Below, one piece after another: positions 55,535 through 64,000 of a stretch of DNA of 64,000 bases. Every line of letters starts with the position of its first letter. Within the stretch, counting starts at the first letter, position 1. Both the position numbers and the translations under genes were made by a program. Below the pieces are notes generated by a model. It was not told the DNA's origin. It did not search any database and saw only the letters and a list, made by a program, of their open reading frames with translations. The stretch is from Bacillota bacterium (GTDB lineage Bacteria; Bacillota; DSM-12270; Thermacetogeniales; Thermacetogeniaceae), in contig JABLXW010000013.1 in the NCBI GenBank assembly GCA_013177945.1, positions 124,001 to 188,000 on the forward strand. Reading direction: 5' to 3'.

Positions 55535-57349
55535 ATGGTGGGAAAAATTTTGGGCAATAGATACGAAATCGTGGCAAAACTCGGCTCCGGAGGCATGGCC
55601 CATGTTTATCAGGCAAGGTGCAGGATCCTGAACAGGATCGTCACCGTAAAAATCCTGCGGGCCGAGCTGGCAGAAGACAAGGAATTCGTACAGCGTTTCC
55701 GGCGGGAGGCCCAGACTGTAGCAAGCCTCTCTCACCCGAACGTTGTGAGCATCTACGATATCGGCGAGGAAGCGGGTATTCCCTACCTTGTTATGGAGTA
55801 TGTTGAGGGGTCCAATTTAAAAGAGATTATTGAAAGGGAAGGGCCGCTCCCCCCGGCGGAAGCAGCTAATCTCGGCGCCCAGGTTTGCGCGGCCCTGGCC
55901 CATGCCCACGAAAAAGGAATTATCCACCGGGACATTAAGCCCCACAATATTCTGGTGACGCCTGCAGGGCGGGTAAAGGTAACGGACTTTGGGTTGGCAA
56001 GGGTGCTTTCCCTGCCCAGCGCCACCCAGTCCGGCTCGGTGATGGGTTCGGTACACTACTTTTCGCCAGAGCAGGCCCGGGGTGAAGAAGTGGGCCCGAA
56101 ATCTGATCTCTACTCCCTGGGCGTTGTGCTCTACGAAGTGGTTACAGGGCATGTACCCTTTCGCGGTGACAACCCGATTTCAGTTGCCCTGAAGCATTTG
56201 CAGGAATTACCCCCCGCTCCCAGCAAAGAGAACCCCGCGGTCCCCCGGTGGCTGGAAAAAATTATTTTTAAGGCAATGGCAAAAGACCCGCGGCAGCGTT
56301 TTGCTTCTGCAAGAGAGATGCAGAGGGCGCTGGCAGAGGAGTTCGCCCCGCGCGAAGATATTGAGGATGAGAATAACAATGGAGAATTGGCGCACCTGAC
56401 TTCCGGCGCACCAGAGGGCTCCCCGCAGCGGCGCTTTCGCCCTGCTGCCTGGCTGGCGCTGTTTGCCCTCTTGGTCCTGATCACTGCGGGAAGTGTTTGG
56501 GCGGCATCGAAATGGTTTTTCGTCAGGGATGTCACTGTTCCCCCGGTAACCCAAATTCCCCTTGCCGATGCGGAGGCTAAAATAAAAGCCTTGGGGCTGG
56601 ATCCCAGGGCCCACGAAATCTATGATCCCCAGGTCCCTGCCGGAATTGTCTTGCGCCAGAGCCCGCTGGCAGGAACGCCTGTGAAAAAGGGGCGTGTTGT
56701 CGAGCTGTGGGTGAGCAAAGGGCCGCGCCTTGTCTGGCTGCCTGATGTCACGGGCTACCCGTTGAGGGAAGCAAAAGCCTACTTAACAAACGCCGGTTTT
56801 CAGGTCAAAGTGGAAGAAGTTTACGACCAGGACGTTCCCCCCCAGGCGATAGCAGGGCAGGTGCCTGCCGGAGACCGTCGGGTAACGGAGGGGAGCGAAG
56901 TTACTCTTCGGGTGAGCAAGGGGCCCCCTCCGGGAGATCTTGTCATGCCCTCCCTGATCGGCCTTACGGTGGAACAGGCGCGGGAGGTCCTGGACAGCGT
57001 GGGGCTGGGATTGGGTGAAATCAGGGACGAGGCCAGTCTTGACTATCCGGAGGGAATCATTTTTGGTCAAAGCATCAGCCAGGGCACACCGGTTCGCCCC
57101 GGCGATGTTGTAAACGTAATCCGCAGCAAGGGCCCCGGGCCCCAGCAGCGTCTGGTTCCTCTGGAACTGAAGGTACGCGATTCGGGAGAGGTTAAGGTTG
57201 TTGTCCAGGATGCCCGGGGCACGCGGGTTGTTTACCAGCAGTTCCACCAGGCAGGAGAGAAGATTAAAAAAGAATTCCTGGTTTTCGGCGCCGGAGAAAT
57301 CCAGATTTATTTCCAGGGCCAGTTTTTTGAAAAATACTCCATAGAATAG
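55535..57349 (+). CDS. prkC: PASTA-domain serine/threonine protein kinase (PrkC/PknB)
   Basis: A 604-residue membrane kinase sensing muropeptides or lipid II. The kinase domain (10-270) has glycine loop LGSGGMAHVY, Lys39 in VTVKIL (the usual Ala is Thr), HRDIKPHNIL with Asp133, and DFG at 151. One membrane helix (about 305-325) leads to three PASTA repeats (about 330-395, 396-465, 466-535) and a beta-rich tail of about 65 residues. ATG 55535. The partner phosphatase of the PP2C type, normally next to prkC, is not in this window. Confidence 0.95.
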   Translation: MVGKILGNRYEIVAKLGSGGMAHVYQARCRILNRIVTVKILRAELAEDKEFVQRFRREAQTVASLSHPNVVSIYDIGEEAGIPYLVMEYVEGSNLKEIIEREGPLPPAEAANLGAQVCAALAHAHEKGIIHRDIKPHNILVTPAGRVKVTDFGLARVLSLPSATQSGSVMGSVHYFSPEQARGEEVGPKSDLYSLGVVLYEVVTGHVPFRGDNPISVALKHLQELPPAPSKENPAVPRWLEKIIFKAMAKDPRQRFASAREMQRALAEEFAPREDIEDENNNGELAHLTSGAPEGSPQRRFRPAAWLALFALLVLITAGSVWAASKWFFVRDVTVPPVTQIPLADAEAKIKALGLDPRAHEIYDPQVPAGIVLRQSPLAGTPVKKGRVVELWVSKGPRLVWLPDVTGYPLREAKAYLTNAGFQVKVEEVYDQDVPPQAIAGQVPAGDRRVTEGSEVTLRVSKGPPPGDLVMPSLIGLTVEQAREVLDSVGLGLGEIRDEASLDYPEGIIFGQSISQGTPVRPGDVVNVIRSKGPGPQQRLVPLELKVRDSGEVKVVVQDARGTRVVYQQFHQAGEKIKKEFLVFGAGEIQIYFQGQFFEKYSIE

Positions 57350-57371
57350 GCGGGGTTAAGAGGAGGCATTC

Positions 57372-58247
57372 ATGCACGAAGGATTGATCGTTAAGGGCTA
57401 TGGAGGCTTCTATTTCGTTCAATCAGACCAGAAGATCTGGCGGTGCCGGGGGCGGGGCCGCCTCCAGTTTAAAGAACAGTTCTTGCTCCCGGGCGACCGC
57501 GTGCTGTTTTCGCCTGTGGAGGAGGGAATGGGGGTCATCGAGGCCATCCTCCCACGCAAGAACACCCTCCGCCGTCCGGCCGTCGCAAACGTGGATCAGG
57601 CAATTTTGGTTTTTTCCCTGGCGCAGCCCGAACCGGACTTGAAACTACTGGATCGCCTTCTCGTCTTGTGCGGTGTTGAAGGGATCGACGCCGTCATCTG
57701 CTTCAACAAGCTGGATCTTGTTGACGGAGAGTTTGCGGCCGGCCTGGCCTCCCTCTACCGGGGGATAGGTTATGTGGCAATTCTTGTCTCCGCACTCCAG
57801 GGCAGGGGGGTCGAAAATTTGCGTGACCTGATCAAAGGCAGGCTTTCTGTTTTAGCCGGGCCCTCGGGTGCCGGCAAGTCAACGCTCCTCAATGCTCTGG
57901 AGCCCGGCCTCTCTTTGAAAACAGGGGAGGTCAGCAGGAAGCTGAAGAGGGGAAGGCATACCACCAGATATGTGGAGCTTCTGCCCCTTGCAGGAGGCTT
58001 AATTGCCGACACCCCCGGTTTTAGCAACCTGGATTTGCCCCGCCTGGAAAGAACGGAGCTCGGTTATTATTTTCCGGAAATTCACGAGCTGTCTAAGGGC
58101 TGCCGGTTTCACGATTGCTTGCATATGCAGGAACCCGGTTGTGCGGTGAGGGCTGCTTTTCAGGAAGGGAGGATCAACCCCACCCGCTATCGAAACTATC
58201 TGAGTATGCTTTTTGAAGTTCTTGCCAGGGAGCGGATTTACGAATGA
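57372..58247 (+). CDS. rsgA: Ribosome small-subunit GTPase RsgA
   Basis: A 291-residue circularly permuted GTPase for late 30S maturation. N-terminal OB domain, then G4 FNKLDLVD before G1 AGPSGAGKSTLLNAL (about 160) and G3 DTPGFSNLDL. The zinc motif GCRFHDCLHMQEPGCAV (about 250) is complete. ATG 57372 follows AGAGGAGG. The order prkC-rsgA-rpe is classic for Firmicutes; the stop overlaps rpe (ATGA). Confidence 0.96.
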   Translation: MHEGLIVKGYGGFYFVQSDQKIWRCRGRGRLQFKEQFLLPGDRVLFSPVEEGMGVIEAILPRKNTLRRPAVANVDQAILVFSLAQPEPDLKLLDRLLVLCGVEGIDAVICFNKLDLVDGEFAAGLASLYRGIGYVAILVSALQGRGVENLRDLIKGRLSVLAGPSGAGKSTLLNALEPGLSLKTGEVSRKLKRGRHTTRYVELLPLAGGLIADTPGFSNLDLPRLERTELGYYFPEIHELSKGCRFHDCLHMQEPGCAVRAAFQEGRINPTRYRNYLSMLFEVLARERIYE

Positions 58248-58948
58248 AGATCCAGCTTGCCCCCTCTATTTTGACAGCCGATTTTGGCAATCTTGCAGTT
58301 CAGATCCGCCGCCTTGAAGAAGGCGGGGCTGACTCCCTGCATCTTGACATTATGGATGGGCGCTTTGTTCCGAATCTTACCTTTGGCCCTCCGGTCGTGG
58401 CCTCCCTCCGCAAGATTACCAGACTTCCCTTTGATATTCACCTGATGGTGCAGGAGCCCGAACGTTTCCTGGAGGCTTTTGCCGGGGCAGGGGGAAACAG
58501 TTTAACCGTTCATGCCGAGTCTTCCCCTCACCTCCACCGCGTGGTTAAGGCCATCAAAGGACTGGGTTTGAAGGCAGGAGTTGCCTTAAATCCCGCCACT
58601 CCTCTTCATGCCCTGGAATTTGTTCTGGAAGAGGTCGATCTGGTTTTGCTAATGACCGTGAATCCGGGGTGGGGAGGCCAGGAGTTTATCCCCCAGATGC
58701 TCCGGAAGATTAAAAAATTAAGAAAGAGAATTTTACGCGCCCGGCTCCCGGTGGAGATTCAGGTTGACGGCGGGATCAACCGTGCAACCCTGGCAGGGGT
58801 TGTTGCTGCCGGGGCAGATCACCTCGTGATCGGCTCTGCCCTGTTTAACGAAGAAGACCCGGGAAAGGCCCTCCAGGAGTACCGGAGCCAGGCGGAAGGG
58901 GCCTTCCGCGAAAGCTGGTGGGGAAATTTCCAGGATTCGGAGGTTTAA
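58244..58948 (+). CDS. rpe: Ribulose-phosphate 3-epimerase
   Basis: A 234-residue TIM-barrel epimerase joining ribulose-5-phosphate and xylulose-5-phosphate. Metal and catalytic residues lie in LAPSILTADFGNL, LHLDIMDGRFVPNLTFGP, FDIHLMVQEPERF, MTVNPGWGGQEFIP and IQVDGGIN. ATG 58244 overlaps rsgA. The pentose phosphate product supports the riboflavin genes downstream, which use ribulose-5-phosphate. An 8-bp inverted repeat (GGAGGTTT/AAACCTCC) spans the stop codon without a clear T-run. Confidence 0.95.
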   Translation: MKIQLAPSILTADFGNLAVQIRRLEEGGADSLHLDIMDGRFVPNLTFGPPVVASLRKITRLPFDIHLMVQEPERFLEAFAGAGGNSLTVHAESSPHLHRVVKAIKGLGLKAGVALNPATPLHALEFVLEEVDLVLLMTVNPGWGGQEFIPQMLRKIKKLRKRILRARLPVEIQVDGGINRATLAGVVAAGADHLVIGSALFNEEDPGKALQEYRSQAEGAFRESWWGNFQDSEV

Positions 58949-59059
58949 CCACCTGCCGGCGGTTGCTTAGAAGAAACCTCCCAAGCACCATGTAAATCCC
59001 CTGAGAAATTTTTGCTTTAGATAAATTTTTTAAAGGTTTATTTTAGGAGGTGGATTCTT

Positions 59060-59257
59060 GTGGAGTGCCAGAGGGAAAAGAATCTTGAGAATTGCTCCTG
59101 CACCTATCAACACTGCGAGAAAAAAGGGATCTGCTGCGAGTGCGTTGCTTACCACAGAAAGCGCGGCGAGCTGCCTGGCTGCTTTTTCCCACCGGAAGTT
59201 GAGCGCACCTATGACCGCTCAATTGTGGCCTTCCTCCGCTGCTGCGCCGGAAAGTAA
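59060..59257 (+). CDS. Small cysteine-rich protein (DUF6485-like)
   Basis: A 65-residue protein from GTG 59060 with a strong AGGAGG site at 59045-59050. Nine cysteines: CQ, CSC, HC, ICCEC, GC and RCC. It matches the short DUF6485 family by its order MECQREKNLENCSCTY, KKGICCECVAYHRKRGELPG and CFFPPEVERTYDRS. Probably a metal-binding, cytoplasmic protein (no signal peptide). Function unknown. It lies between rpe and the FMN riboswitch and is probably transcribed apart from the rib genes. Confidence 0.82.
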   Translation: MECQREKNLENCSCTYQHCEKKGICCECVAYHRKRGELPGCFFPPEVERTYDRSIVAFLRCCAGK

Positions 59258-59276
59258 AAACTTTTTTGAAAAAAGG

Positions 59277-59305
59277 TTGACCTGTTCAAGAGAAGGGTGT
59301 AAAAT
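59277..59305 (+). promoter_or_regulatory. Promoter of the riboflavin operon
   Basis: TTGACC at 59277-59282, a 17-base spacer, and TAAAAT at 59300-59305 preceded by TG (extended -10). Transcription would start shortly before the FMN riboswitch. Confidence 0.8.
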
Positions 59306-59345
59306 CACAAGAGAATTGAAAAAACCAGATAAGTCAGGGCCTGAA

Positions 59346-59505
59346 GGCTCCTTCGGGGGCAGGTGGAATTCCGCACCGGCGGTGATGCCTTGCAGTGAGG
59401 TTAAGCCCGCGAGTCCGGCACTCCCGTTTGTGAGTGCTGGATTGATCCGGTGAGAATCCGGAGCCGACAGTGAAAGTCTGGAGGGGAGAGGGAAGTTCTT
59501 CTGTG
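59346..59505 (+). ncRNA. FMN riboswitch (RFN element)
   Basis: The conserved core is clear: TTCGGGGGCAGGTGGAATTCC, the CACCGGCGGTGATG arm, AAGCCCGCGAG, the TGATCCGGTGAGAATCCGG segment, GCCGACAGTGAAAGTCTGGA and the closing GGGAGAGGGAAG. It binds FMN and then promotes termination at the hairpin downstream, so it represses ribD-ribE-ribBA-ribH when flavin is plentiful. Confidence 0.97.
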
Positions 59506-59525
59506 CAGTTGGTGCTTTGTGTTTC

Positions 59526-59556
59526 AATCCCGGGCCTTCGGCTGCGGGATTTTTTA
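59526..59556 (+). terminator. Expression-platform terminator of the FMN riboswitch
   Basis: AATCCCG...CGGGATT hairpin around ggccttcggc, followed by TTTTTT, 30 bases before ribD. It is the intrinsic terminator controlled by the riboswitch. Confidence 0.9.
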
Positions 59557-59585
59557 TGATCCGCTAAAATCTGGAGGAAGATCTG

Positions 59586-60692
59586 GTGGAAAGAGAATCC
59601 TTCTTTATGGCGCGGGCATTGGAGCTGGCCGCTTTAGCCCGGGGGAAAACGAGCCCCAATCCGCTTGTGGGAGCAGTCGTGGTTAAGAACGGGTTGATCG
59701 TGGGAGAGGGATACCACCGGAAAGCCGGCACCTCCCACGCAGAGGTTCTTGCCCTGCAGCAGGCGGGTGAAAAGGCAGAGGGTGCAACCCTTTACGTTTC
59801 TCTGGAACCCTGTTGCCACTATGGACGGACCCCTCCCTGCACCGAGGCCATCATCCGCGCCGGGATCAAACAGGTTTATGTGGCCACTCCAGATCCCAAC
59901 CCGCTGGTGGCCGGAAAAGGAATCCAGGCTTTGCGGGAAGCGGGCATTGACGTTCGGGTGGGCCTTCTGGAAGAGGAGGCGCGCCGCCTGAACGAGGCCT
60001 TTTTTAAATACATCGTTTCAAAGGAGCCTTTTGTTACCCTGAAGGTGGCGATGAGCCTTGATGGAAAAATTGCCACCTGCACCGGGGATTCTCGGTGGAT
60101 TACGGGAAAAGAAGCGCGGGCCTGCGTCCACCGCCTGCGGGCGGAAAATGATGCCGTCATGGTGGGCATCGGGACCGTGCTTTCCGATGATCCCCTGCTT
60201 ACCGTGAGGCTGCCGGGCGAAGATAAACAACCCCTGCGCGTCGTTGTGGACAGCAGATTGCGAATTCCCCTTGAGGCCCGCCTTGTCCAGACCGCGCAGG
60301 AAGTGCCGACAGTAGTTGCTGCCGTGAAAGGAAAATTTCAGGCGGAAAAGAAAACATTATTGGCCGCTTCCGGTGTGGAAGTTTGGGAGCTGCCGGAGCA
60401 GGAGGGCCGGGTTAACCTCCGGTCGCTGATGGTGGAACTCGGCAAAAGGGAGGTTTTAAGTGTTCTCCTCGAGGGAGGGGGAACCTTAAACGCGGGCGCC
60501 CTTGCAGCAGGAATTATCGATAAATTTATTTTCTTTCTTGCCCCGAAAATCATCGGAGGAAGCCGCGCCCCGGGGCCCTTTGGGGGCCCCGGTTTTGAAA
60601 GCTTGAAGGACGCCTTTTTGATTTCCGAACTGGTCTGCACCAAAGCGGGCGATGATTTAATGATCACCGGATACCCGGCGCGGCGCGCGTAA
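59586..60692 (+). CDS. ribD: Bifunctional pyrimidine deaminase/reductase
   Basis: A 368-residue enzyme for the second and third steps of riboflavin synthesis. The N-terminal zinc deaminase has SPNPLVGAVVV, the metal His and catalytic Glu in SHAEVLAL (about 50) and Cys ligands in PCCHYGRTPPC (about 76). The C-terminal reductase (from about 145) has VTLKVAMSLDGKIAT, SRWITGKEAR and LLEGGGTLNAG. Start GTG 59586 follows GGAGGAAG. First gene under the FMN riboswitch. Confidence 0.96.
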   Translation: MERESFFMARALELAALARGKTSPNPLVGAVVVKNGLIVGEGYHRKAGTSHAEVLALQQAGEKAEGATLYVSLEPCCHYGRTPPCTEAIIRAGIKQVYVATPDPNPLVAGKGIQALREAGIDVRVGLLEEEARRLNEAFFKYIVSKEPFVTLKVAMSLDGKIATCTGDSRWITGKEARACVHRLRAENDAVMVGIGTVLSDDPLLTVRLPGEDKQPLRVVVDSRLRIPLEARLVQTAQEVPTVVAAVKGKFQAEKKTLLAASGVEVWELPEQEGRVNLRSLMVELGKREVLSVLLEGGGTLNAGALAAGIIDKFIFFLAPKIIGGSRAPGPFGGPGFESLKDAFLISELVCTKAGDDLMITGYPARRA

Positions 60693-60706
60693 GGGAGTGA
60701 AAGCGG

Positions 60707-61354
60707 TTGTTTACGGGCCTTGTGGAAGAGAAGGGACTCGTCCGGAGTTTTGTGAAAGGCGGGCCCTCGGGCTTTTTGACCATAGAGGCCCGCAGGGTGC
60801 TTGAGGGCCTGGAAGAAGGGGACAGCATCGCCGTAAACGGCGTCTGTCTTACGGTAACCGGCTTCGATTCCTGTGCTTTCACGGTAGATGTGATGGCGGA
60901 AACCCTTGAAAAGACAAACATCGGGCTCTTGGCGCCGGGTGCTGTCGTTAACCTGGAGCGGGCCCTGAAGATAGGGGGGAGGTTGGGCGGCCACTTTGTA
61001 ACGGGACACGTAGATGCGACCGGAGCGATCTTGAGTTCCCGGCCGCGGGGTATTGCTGTTGAATTGTGGATCAAGGCCCCACCGGAGGTGGAAAGTTTTC
61101 TGGTGCCCCAGGGTTCTGTAGCCCTGGACGGAGTAAGCCTCACTGTCGCAGATTTAAAACCGGGCGCCTTTATGGTCAGCTTGATTCCCCATACCAGGGA
61201 AAAAACCACATTGGGAAGCAAACGGGTGGGCGATCTCCTCAACATTGAGGCGGATATCATGGGAAAATATATCAGCTACTTGCTCATGAGGCGAGGGATT
61301 GGACAAAGCGAGAGAATAACTCCGGAATTTCTAGCCGAACACGGGTTTATTTGA
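60707..61354 (+). CDS. ribE: Riboflavin synthase alpha chain
   Basis: A 215-residue trimeric enzyme dismutating two lumazines to riboflavin. Two similar halves: FTGLVEEKG...GDSIAVNGVCLTVTGF and HFVTGHVDATG...GSVALDGVSLTVADL. Start TTG 60707 gives the normal MFTGLVEE beginning. It lies 14 bases after ribD, in the conserved Firmicute order ribD-ribE-ribBA-ribH. Confidence 0.96.
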   Translation: MFTGLVEEKGLVRSFVKGGPSGFLTIEARRVLEGLEEGDSIAVNGVCLTVTGFDSCAFTVDVMAETLEKTNIGLLAPGAVVNLERALKIGGRLGGHFVTGHVDATGAILSSRPRGIAVELWIKAPPEVESFLVPQGSVALDGVSLTVADLKPGAFMVSLIPHTREKTTLGSKRVGDLLNIEADIMGKYISYLLMRRGIGQSERITPEFLAEHGFI

Positions 61355-61378
61355 TTGAGAGATTGGGGAGGAGCAGAC

Positions 61379-62593
61379 ATGGAGCACTGCGGACAGTTTC
61401 ACAGCATCGAGGAGGCCATTGAAGAGATTAAAGCAGGCCGGATGGTTATTGTCGTGGACGATGAGGACCGGGAAAACGAGGGGGATCTTGTCATTGCCGC
61501 AGAGAAGGTCACCCCGGAAGCCATTAACTTCATGGCTACCTACGGGAAAGGACTCATCTGCATGCCGGTTATCGGTGAGCGCCTGGATGAGTTGGAGATT
61601 CAGCCAATGGTTGCCCAGAATACGGAAAGTTTAGAAACGGCTTTCACGGTTTCCGTAGACGCGGCCACCGTTACCACAGGGATTTCTGCTTTTGAGCGCG
61701 CCTTCACCATTCGCACCATTCTTGATCCCAAAACCAAACCACAGGACCTGCGGCGGCCCGGGCATGTTTTTCCTCTGCGGGCAAAGGAAGGCGGCGTCTT
61801 GAGAAGGGCCGGCCATACGGAGGCAGCCGTGGACCTGGCGCGCCTGGCCGGTCTTTATCCTGCCGGTGTTATCTGCGAAATTATGAATGACGACGGAACA
61901 ATGGCGCGCGTGCCGGAGCTGCTCAAGTTTGCTCAAAAACACGGCTTGAAGATTATTACCATTGCCGATCTCATCGAATACCGGCGCCGGACGGAGAAAC
62001 TGATCAGGAAGGTTGCTGCCACACTCCTTCCCACCAGGTACGGAGAGTTTAAGGCCGTTGCGTATGAGAGCATTCTGGACCACAACTGCCACCTTGCCCT
62101 GGTAAAGGGTGAGATTCAGCCTCAGAATCCGGTTCTTACCCGTGTTCACTCGGAATGCTTGACCGGGGATGTTTTCGGATCCCTCCGCTGCGATTGCGGT
62201 GAGCAGCTTGCCCAGGCCCTCAAGATGATTGCGCGGGAAGGAACCGGCGTCCTGTTGTATATGAGGCAGGAGGGGAGGGGAATCGGGCTTCTCAATAAAA
62301 TCAAAGCTTATAAACTTCAAGATCAGGGGTGCGATACCGTTGAAGCCAACGAGCTGCTCGGCTTTCCCCCGGATTTGCGCGATTACGGGATAGGAGCTCA
62401 AATTCTTGTGGATTTGGGTTTAAAGAAGATCCGGTTGCTCACGAACAACCCCCGGAAAATCGCGGGTCTGGAGGGGTACGGACTGGAGATTGTGGAAAGG
62501 GTCCCCATTGAAATCCCTCCCATTGCGGAGAATCACCGCTATTTAAAGACGAAAAAAGAAAAATTGGGGCACCTTCTGGCCCTGAAAAAGTAG
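61379..62593 (+). CDS. ribBA: Bifunctional DHBP synthase / GTP cyclohydrolase II
   Basis: A 404-residue fusion. The N-terminal half makes dihydroxybutanone phosphate from ribulose-5-phosphate ([44 protein letters not shown]). The C-terminal GTP cyclohydrolase II has zinc Cys in [20 protein letters not shown] and [17 protein letters not shown] 61379 follows GGGGAGGAG; an earlier in-frame TTG directly after ribE is less likely. It starts both branches of riboflavin synthesis. Confidence 0.97.
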   Translation: MEHCGQFHSIEEAIEEIKAGRMVIVVDDEDRENEGDLVIAAEKVTPEAINFMATYGKGLICMPVIGERLDELEIQPMVAQNTESLETAFTVSVDAATVTTGISAFERAFTIRTILDPKTKPQDLRRPGHVFPLRAKEGGVLRRAGHTEAAVDLARLAGLYPAGVICEIMNDDGTMARVPELLKFAQKHGLKIITIADLIEYRRRTEKLIRKVAATLLPTRYGEFKAVAYESILDHNCHLALVKGEIQPQNPVLTRVHSECLTGDVFGSLRCDCGEQLAQALKMIAREGTGVLLYMRQEGRGIGLLNKIKAYKLQDQGCDTVEANELLGFPPDLRDYGIGAQILVDLGLKKIRLLTNNPRKIAGLEGYGLEIVERVPIEIPPIAENHRYLKTKKEKLGHLLALKK

Positions 62594-62611
62594 AGGGAGG
62601 AGAAGAAGCCG

Positions 62612-63097
62612 ATGGTGAAAATTTTCGAAGGGAAGCTTCTAGGCCAGGGACTGCGCTTCGGAATCGTTGTGGCCAGGTTTAACGACTTCATTACAAGCCG
62701 TCTCCTGAGCGGTGCCCTTGACACCCTCCGGAGGCACGGGGTGGGCGACCAGGATCTTGAGGTGGCATGGGTTCCCGGCGCCTTCGAAATACCCCTTGCA
62801 GCAAAAAAAATGGCGGCGCGCGGCTACGATGGAGTGATCTGCCTGGGTGCTGTAATCAGAGGGGCGACACCCCACTTCGATTATATTGCCGGCGAGGTCA
62901 CCAAGGGAATTGCACAGGTTGGGCTGGAGACGGGGGTTCCTGTTGTCTACGGTTTGATTACCGCCGACACCCTGGAGCAGGCGATCGAACGGGCGGGGAC
63001 AAAGGCGGGGAACAAGGGCTCGGAGGCGGCCCTGACGGCCCTGGAAATGGTCAACCTCTTCCGGGAATTGCAGCGGGATGCAGGATTTCAGGTATAA
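62612..63097 (+). CDS. ribH: 6,7-dimethyl-8-ribityllumazine synthase
   Basis: A 161-residue lumazine synthase. [52 protein letters not shown] with the catalytic His, and [20 protein letters not shown] are diagnostic. Start GTG 62612 is near another GTG. Ends the rib operon; the phosphodiesterase gene follows 12 bases later and is probably co-transcribed. Confidence 0.96.
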   Translation: MVKIFEGKLLGQGLRFGIVVARFNDFITSRLLSGALDTLRRHGVGDQDLEVAWVPGAFEIPLAAKKMAARGYDGVICLGAVIRGATPHFDYIAGEVTKGIAQVGLETGVPVVYGLITADTLEQAIERAGTKAGNKGSEAALTALEMVNLFRELQRDAGFQV

Positions 63098-63109
63098 AGG
63101 AGAGTGTTT

Positions 63110-63664
63110 ATGCGCCTCGGGATAATCAGCGACACTCACGGTTCTGCTGCCGCGTGGGAAAAGGCAATGAGTGCTGTTTTCAAGGAAGTGGAACTGATCA
63201 TCCACGCAGGAGATGTTCTTTACCACGGCCCCCGCAATCCCCTGCCGGAGGGATACGATCCCCAAAGGCTGGCGGCTTTGATCAATAAGGCCCCGGTGCC
63301 GGTGATCATTGCGCGGGGAAACTGCGACGCAGAGATCGATCAGCTTTTAATCGAGTGGCCGCTTCAGGCCCCTTACGCCTTTTTGCAGGTAGAAAGCCTG
63401 CGCCTTCTGGTAACTCACGGGCATCAGGCCCCGTTCCAGGAATTGCAGGCGCAGGCAGAGCGCTACCGGGTTCGGCTGCTGATTTCCGGACATACTCACC
63501 TTCCCGAAATTTCAAAGGAGAGGGGAGTCGTTTTTCTCAATCCCGGCTCTCCTTCTCTCCCAAAGGGCACCCCGGCAAGACCCACGGCTGCTCTGGTTGA
63601 TGAAAGAAGCGTCCGGCTGATTGATGCAGAAACCGGCCAAACCCTGAACGAGGTTTTCTTTTAA
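63110..63664 (+). CDS. YfcE/MJ0936-type metallophosphodiesterase
   Basis: A 184-residue calcineurin-like phosphodiesterase. Metal ligands are seen in LGIISDTHGSAAAWEKA, IIHAGDVLYHG, IARGNCDAE, LLVTHGHQA and LISGHTHLPE. ATG 63110 follows AAGGAGAG; a GTG two codons upstream is also possible. Family members cleave model phosphodiesters; the natural substrate is unknown. It converges with rpmB, with two bases between their stops. Confidence 0.92.
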   Translation: MRLGIISDTHGSAAAWEKAMSAVFKEVELIIHAGDVLYHGPRNPLPEGYDPQRLAALINKAPVPVIIARGNCDAEIDQLLIEWPLQAPYAFLQVESLRLLVTHGHQAPFQELQAQAERYRVRLLISGHTHLPEISKERGVVFLNPGSPSLPKGTPARPTAALVDERSVRLIDAETGQTLNEVFF

Positions 63665-63666
63665 AG

Positions 63667-63855
63667 CTACAGAGCGCGTTTTACCTTGCCTGCTTTAAGA
63701 CAGCGCGTGCAAACTTTAAGACGAACAGGCCTTCCGTTGACGACCGTCCGGATGGATTGCAGGTTCGGAGACCAGGTTCTTTTGGTGCGGATGTGGGAAT
63801 GGCTGACCTGCATTCCAACCTTTACCCCTTTTCCGCAAAGGGCACATTTTGCCAT
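63667..63855 (-). CDS. rpmB: 50S ribosomal protein L28
   Basis: A 62-residue ribosomal protein beginning [20 protein letters not shown] and ending [16 protein letters not shown]. The two CxxC pairs mark the zinc-binding (C+) form. ATG 63855 follows AAGGAGGG; the open frame upstream of it is not coding. Nothing recognisable remains between 63856 and the window end on either strand. Confidence 0.96.
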   Translation of the reverse strand: MAKCALCGKGVKVGMQVSHSHIRTKRTWSPNLQSIRTVVNGRPVRLKVCTRCLKAGKVKRAL

Positions 63856-64000
63856 TTGAACACCCTCCTTTCTCACAAGCCCTATTCTAGCAAATAGAAG
63901 ATCCCCTGGCAAGAAAAACGGCAAAAAACTCGCGCGGCCTTCGGCAGGCTCTCAAGCCGCCTTGTCATCTCCTTTGTTTGACCGGTTTTTAAAAAACAGG

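Noticed and set aside
63925-64000. Short minus-strand frame near the right edge ([14 protein letters not shown])
   Set aside because: Its ATG directly touches the putative ribosome site and no family is recognised; it does not resemble SpoVM, which can sit next to rpmB.

Overview
The window looks like the chromosome of a low-to-moderate G+C Gram-positive anaerobe of the Clostridia (Peptococcaceae, Moorella or Thermacetogenium type). Supporting genes are an agr-type quorum-sensing locus, RemA, RqcH, GlpP, a PyrR-attenuated pyr operon with PyrK/PyrD, DapL, a PASTA kinase and an FMN riboswitch ahead of the rib genes. The placement is inferred from gene content only.

Layout. Positions 1-9.7 kb are accessory. 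They hold an agr-like cassette (sensor kinase, frameshifted agrB, LytTR regulator, three phased LytTR sites and a 42-residue agrD). Next comes a probable disulfide-rich secreted peptide locus: a membrane thiol oxidoreductase, a precursor with a 12-cysteine tail, small membrane proteins and an ABC transporter. A decayed IS256-type element interrupts this locus. 9.8-12.5 kb holds a nucleotidyltransferase and a sucrose-phosphate-synthase/phosphatase-like pair. 12.5-13.0 kb holds a CBS-domain gene remnant and a GC-rich block that looks like a stand-alone HEARO/omega RNA.

13.0-19.0 kb is a minus-strand metabolic operon and the strongest candidate for an undescribed system. In order of transcription it has a GlpP-type antiterminator, an attenuator-like leader, a RuBisCO-like protein, a PEP-hydrolase-family TIM barrel, a ComB-family phosphatase, a UPF0261 protein and a second TIM barrel. 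The last two correspond to the two halves of the plant Tm-1 protein. A GntR-regulated ABC exporter follows (19.3-22.6 kb).

From 22.9 kb on the sequence is mostly core genome: pyrR-pyrB-pyrC-carA-carB-pyrK-pyrD-pyrF-pyrE, rqcH, a Ca2+-type P-ATPase, dapF-dapL, yicC-remA-gmk-rpoZ-coaBC-metK, and priA-def-fmt-DUF116-rsmB. It continues with an FHA/FtsW/PBP/PASTA-kinase cell-envelope cluster, rsgA-rpe, a small Cys-rich protein, the FMN riboswitch with ribD-ribE-ribBA-ribH, a phosphodiesterase and rpmB. Within these blocks genes commonly overlap or lie a few bases apart, which suggests long co-transcribed units.
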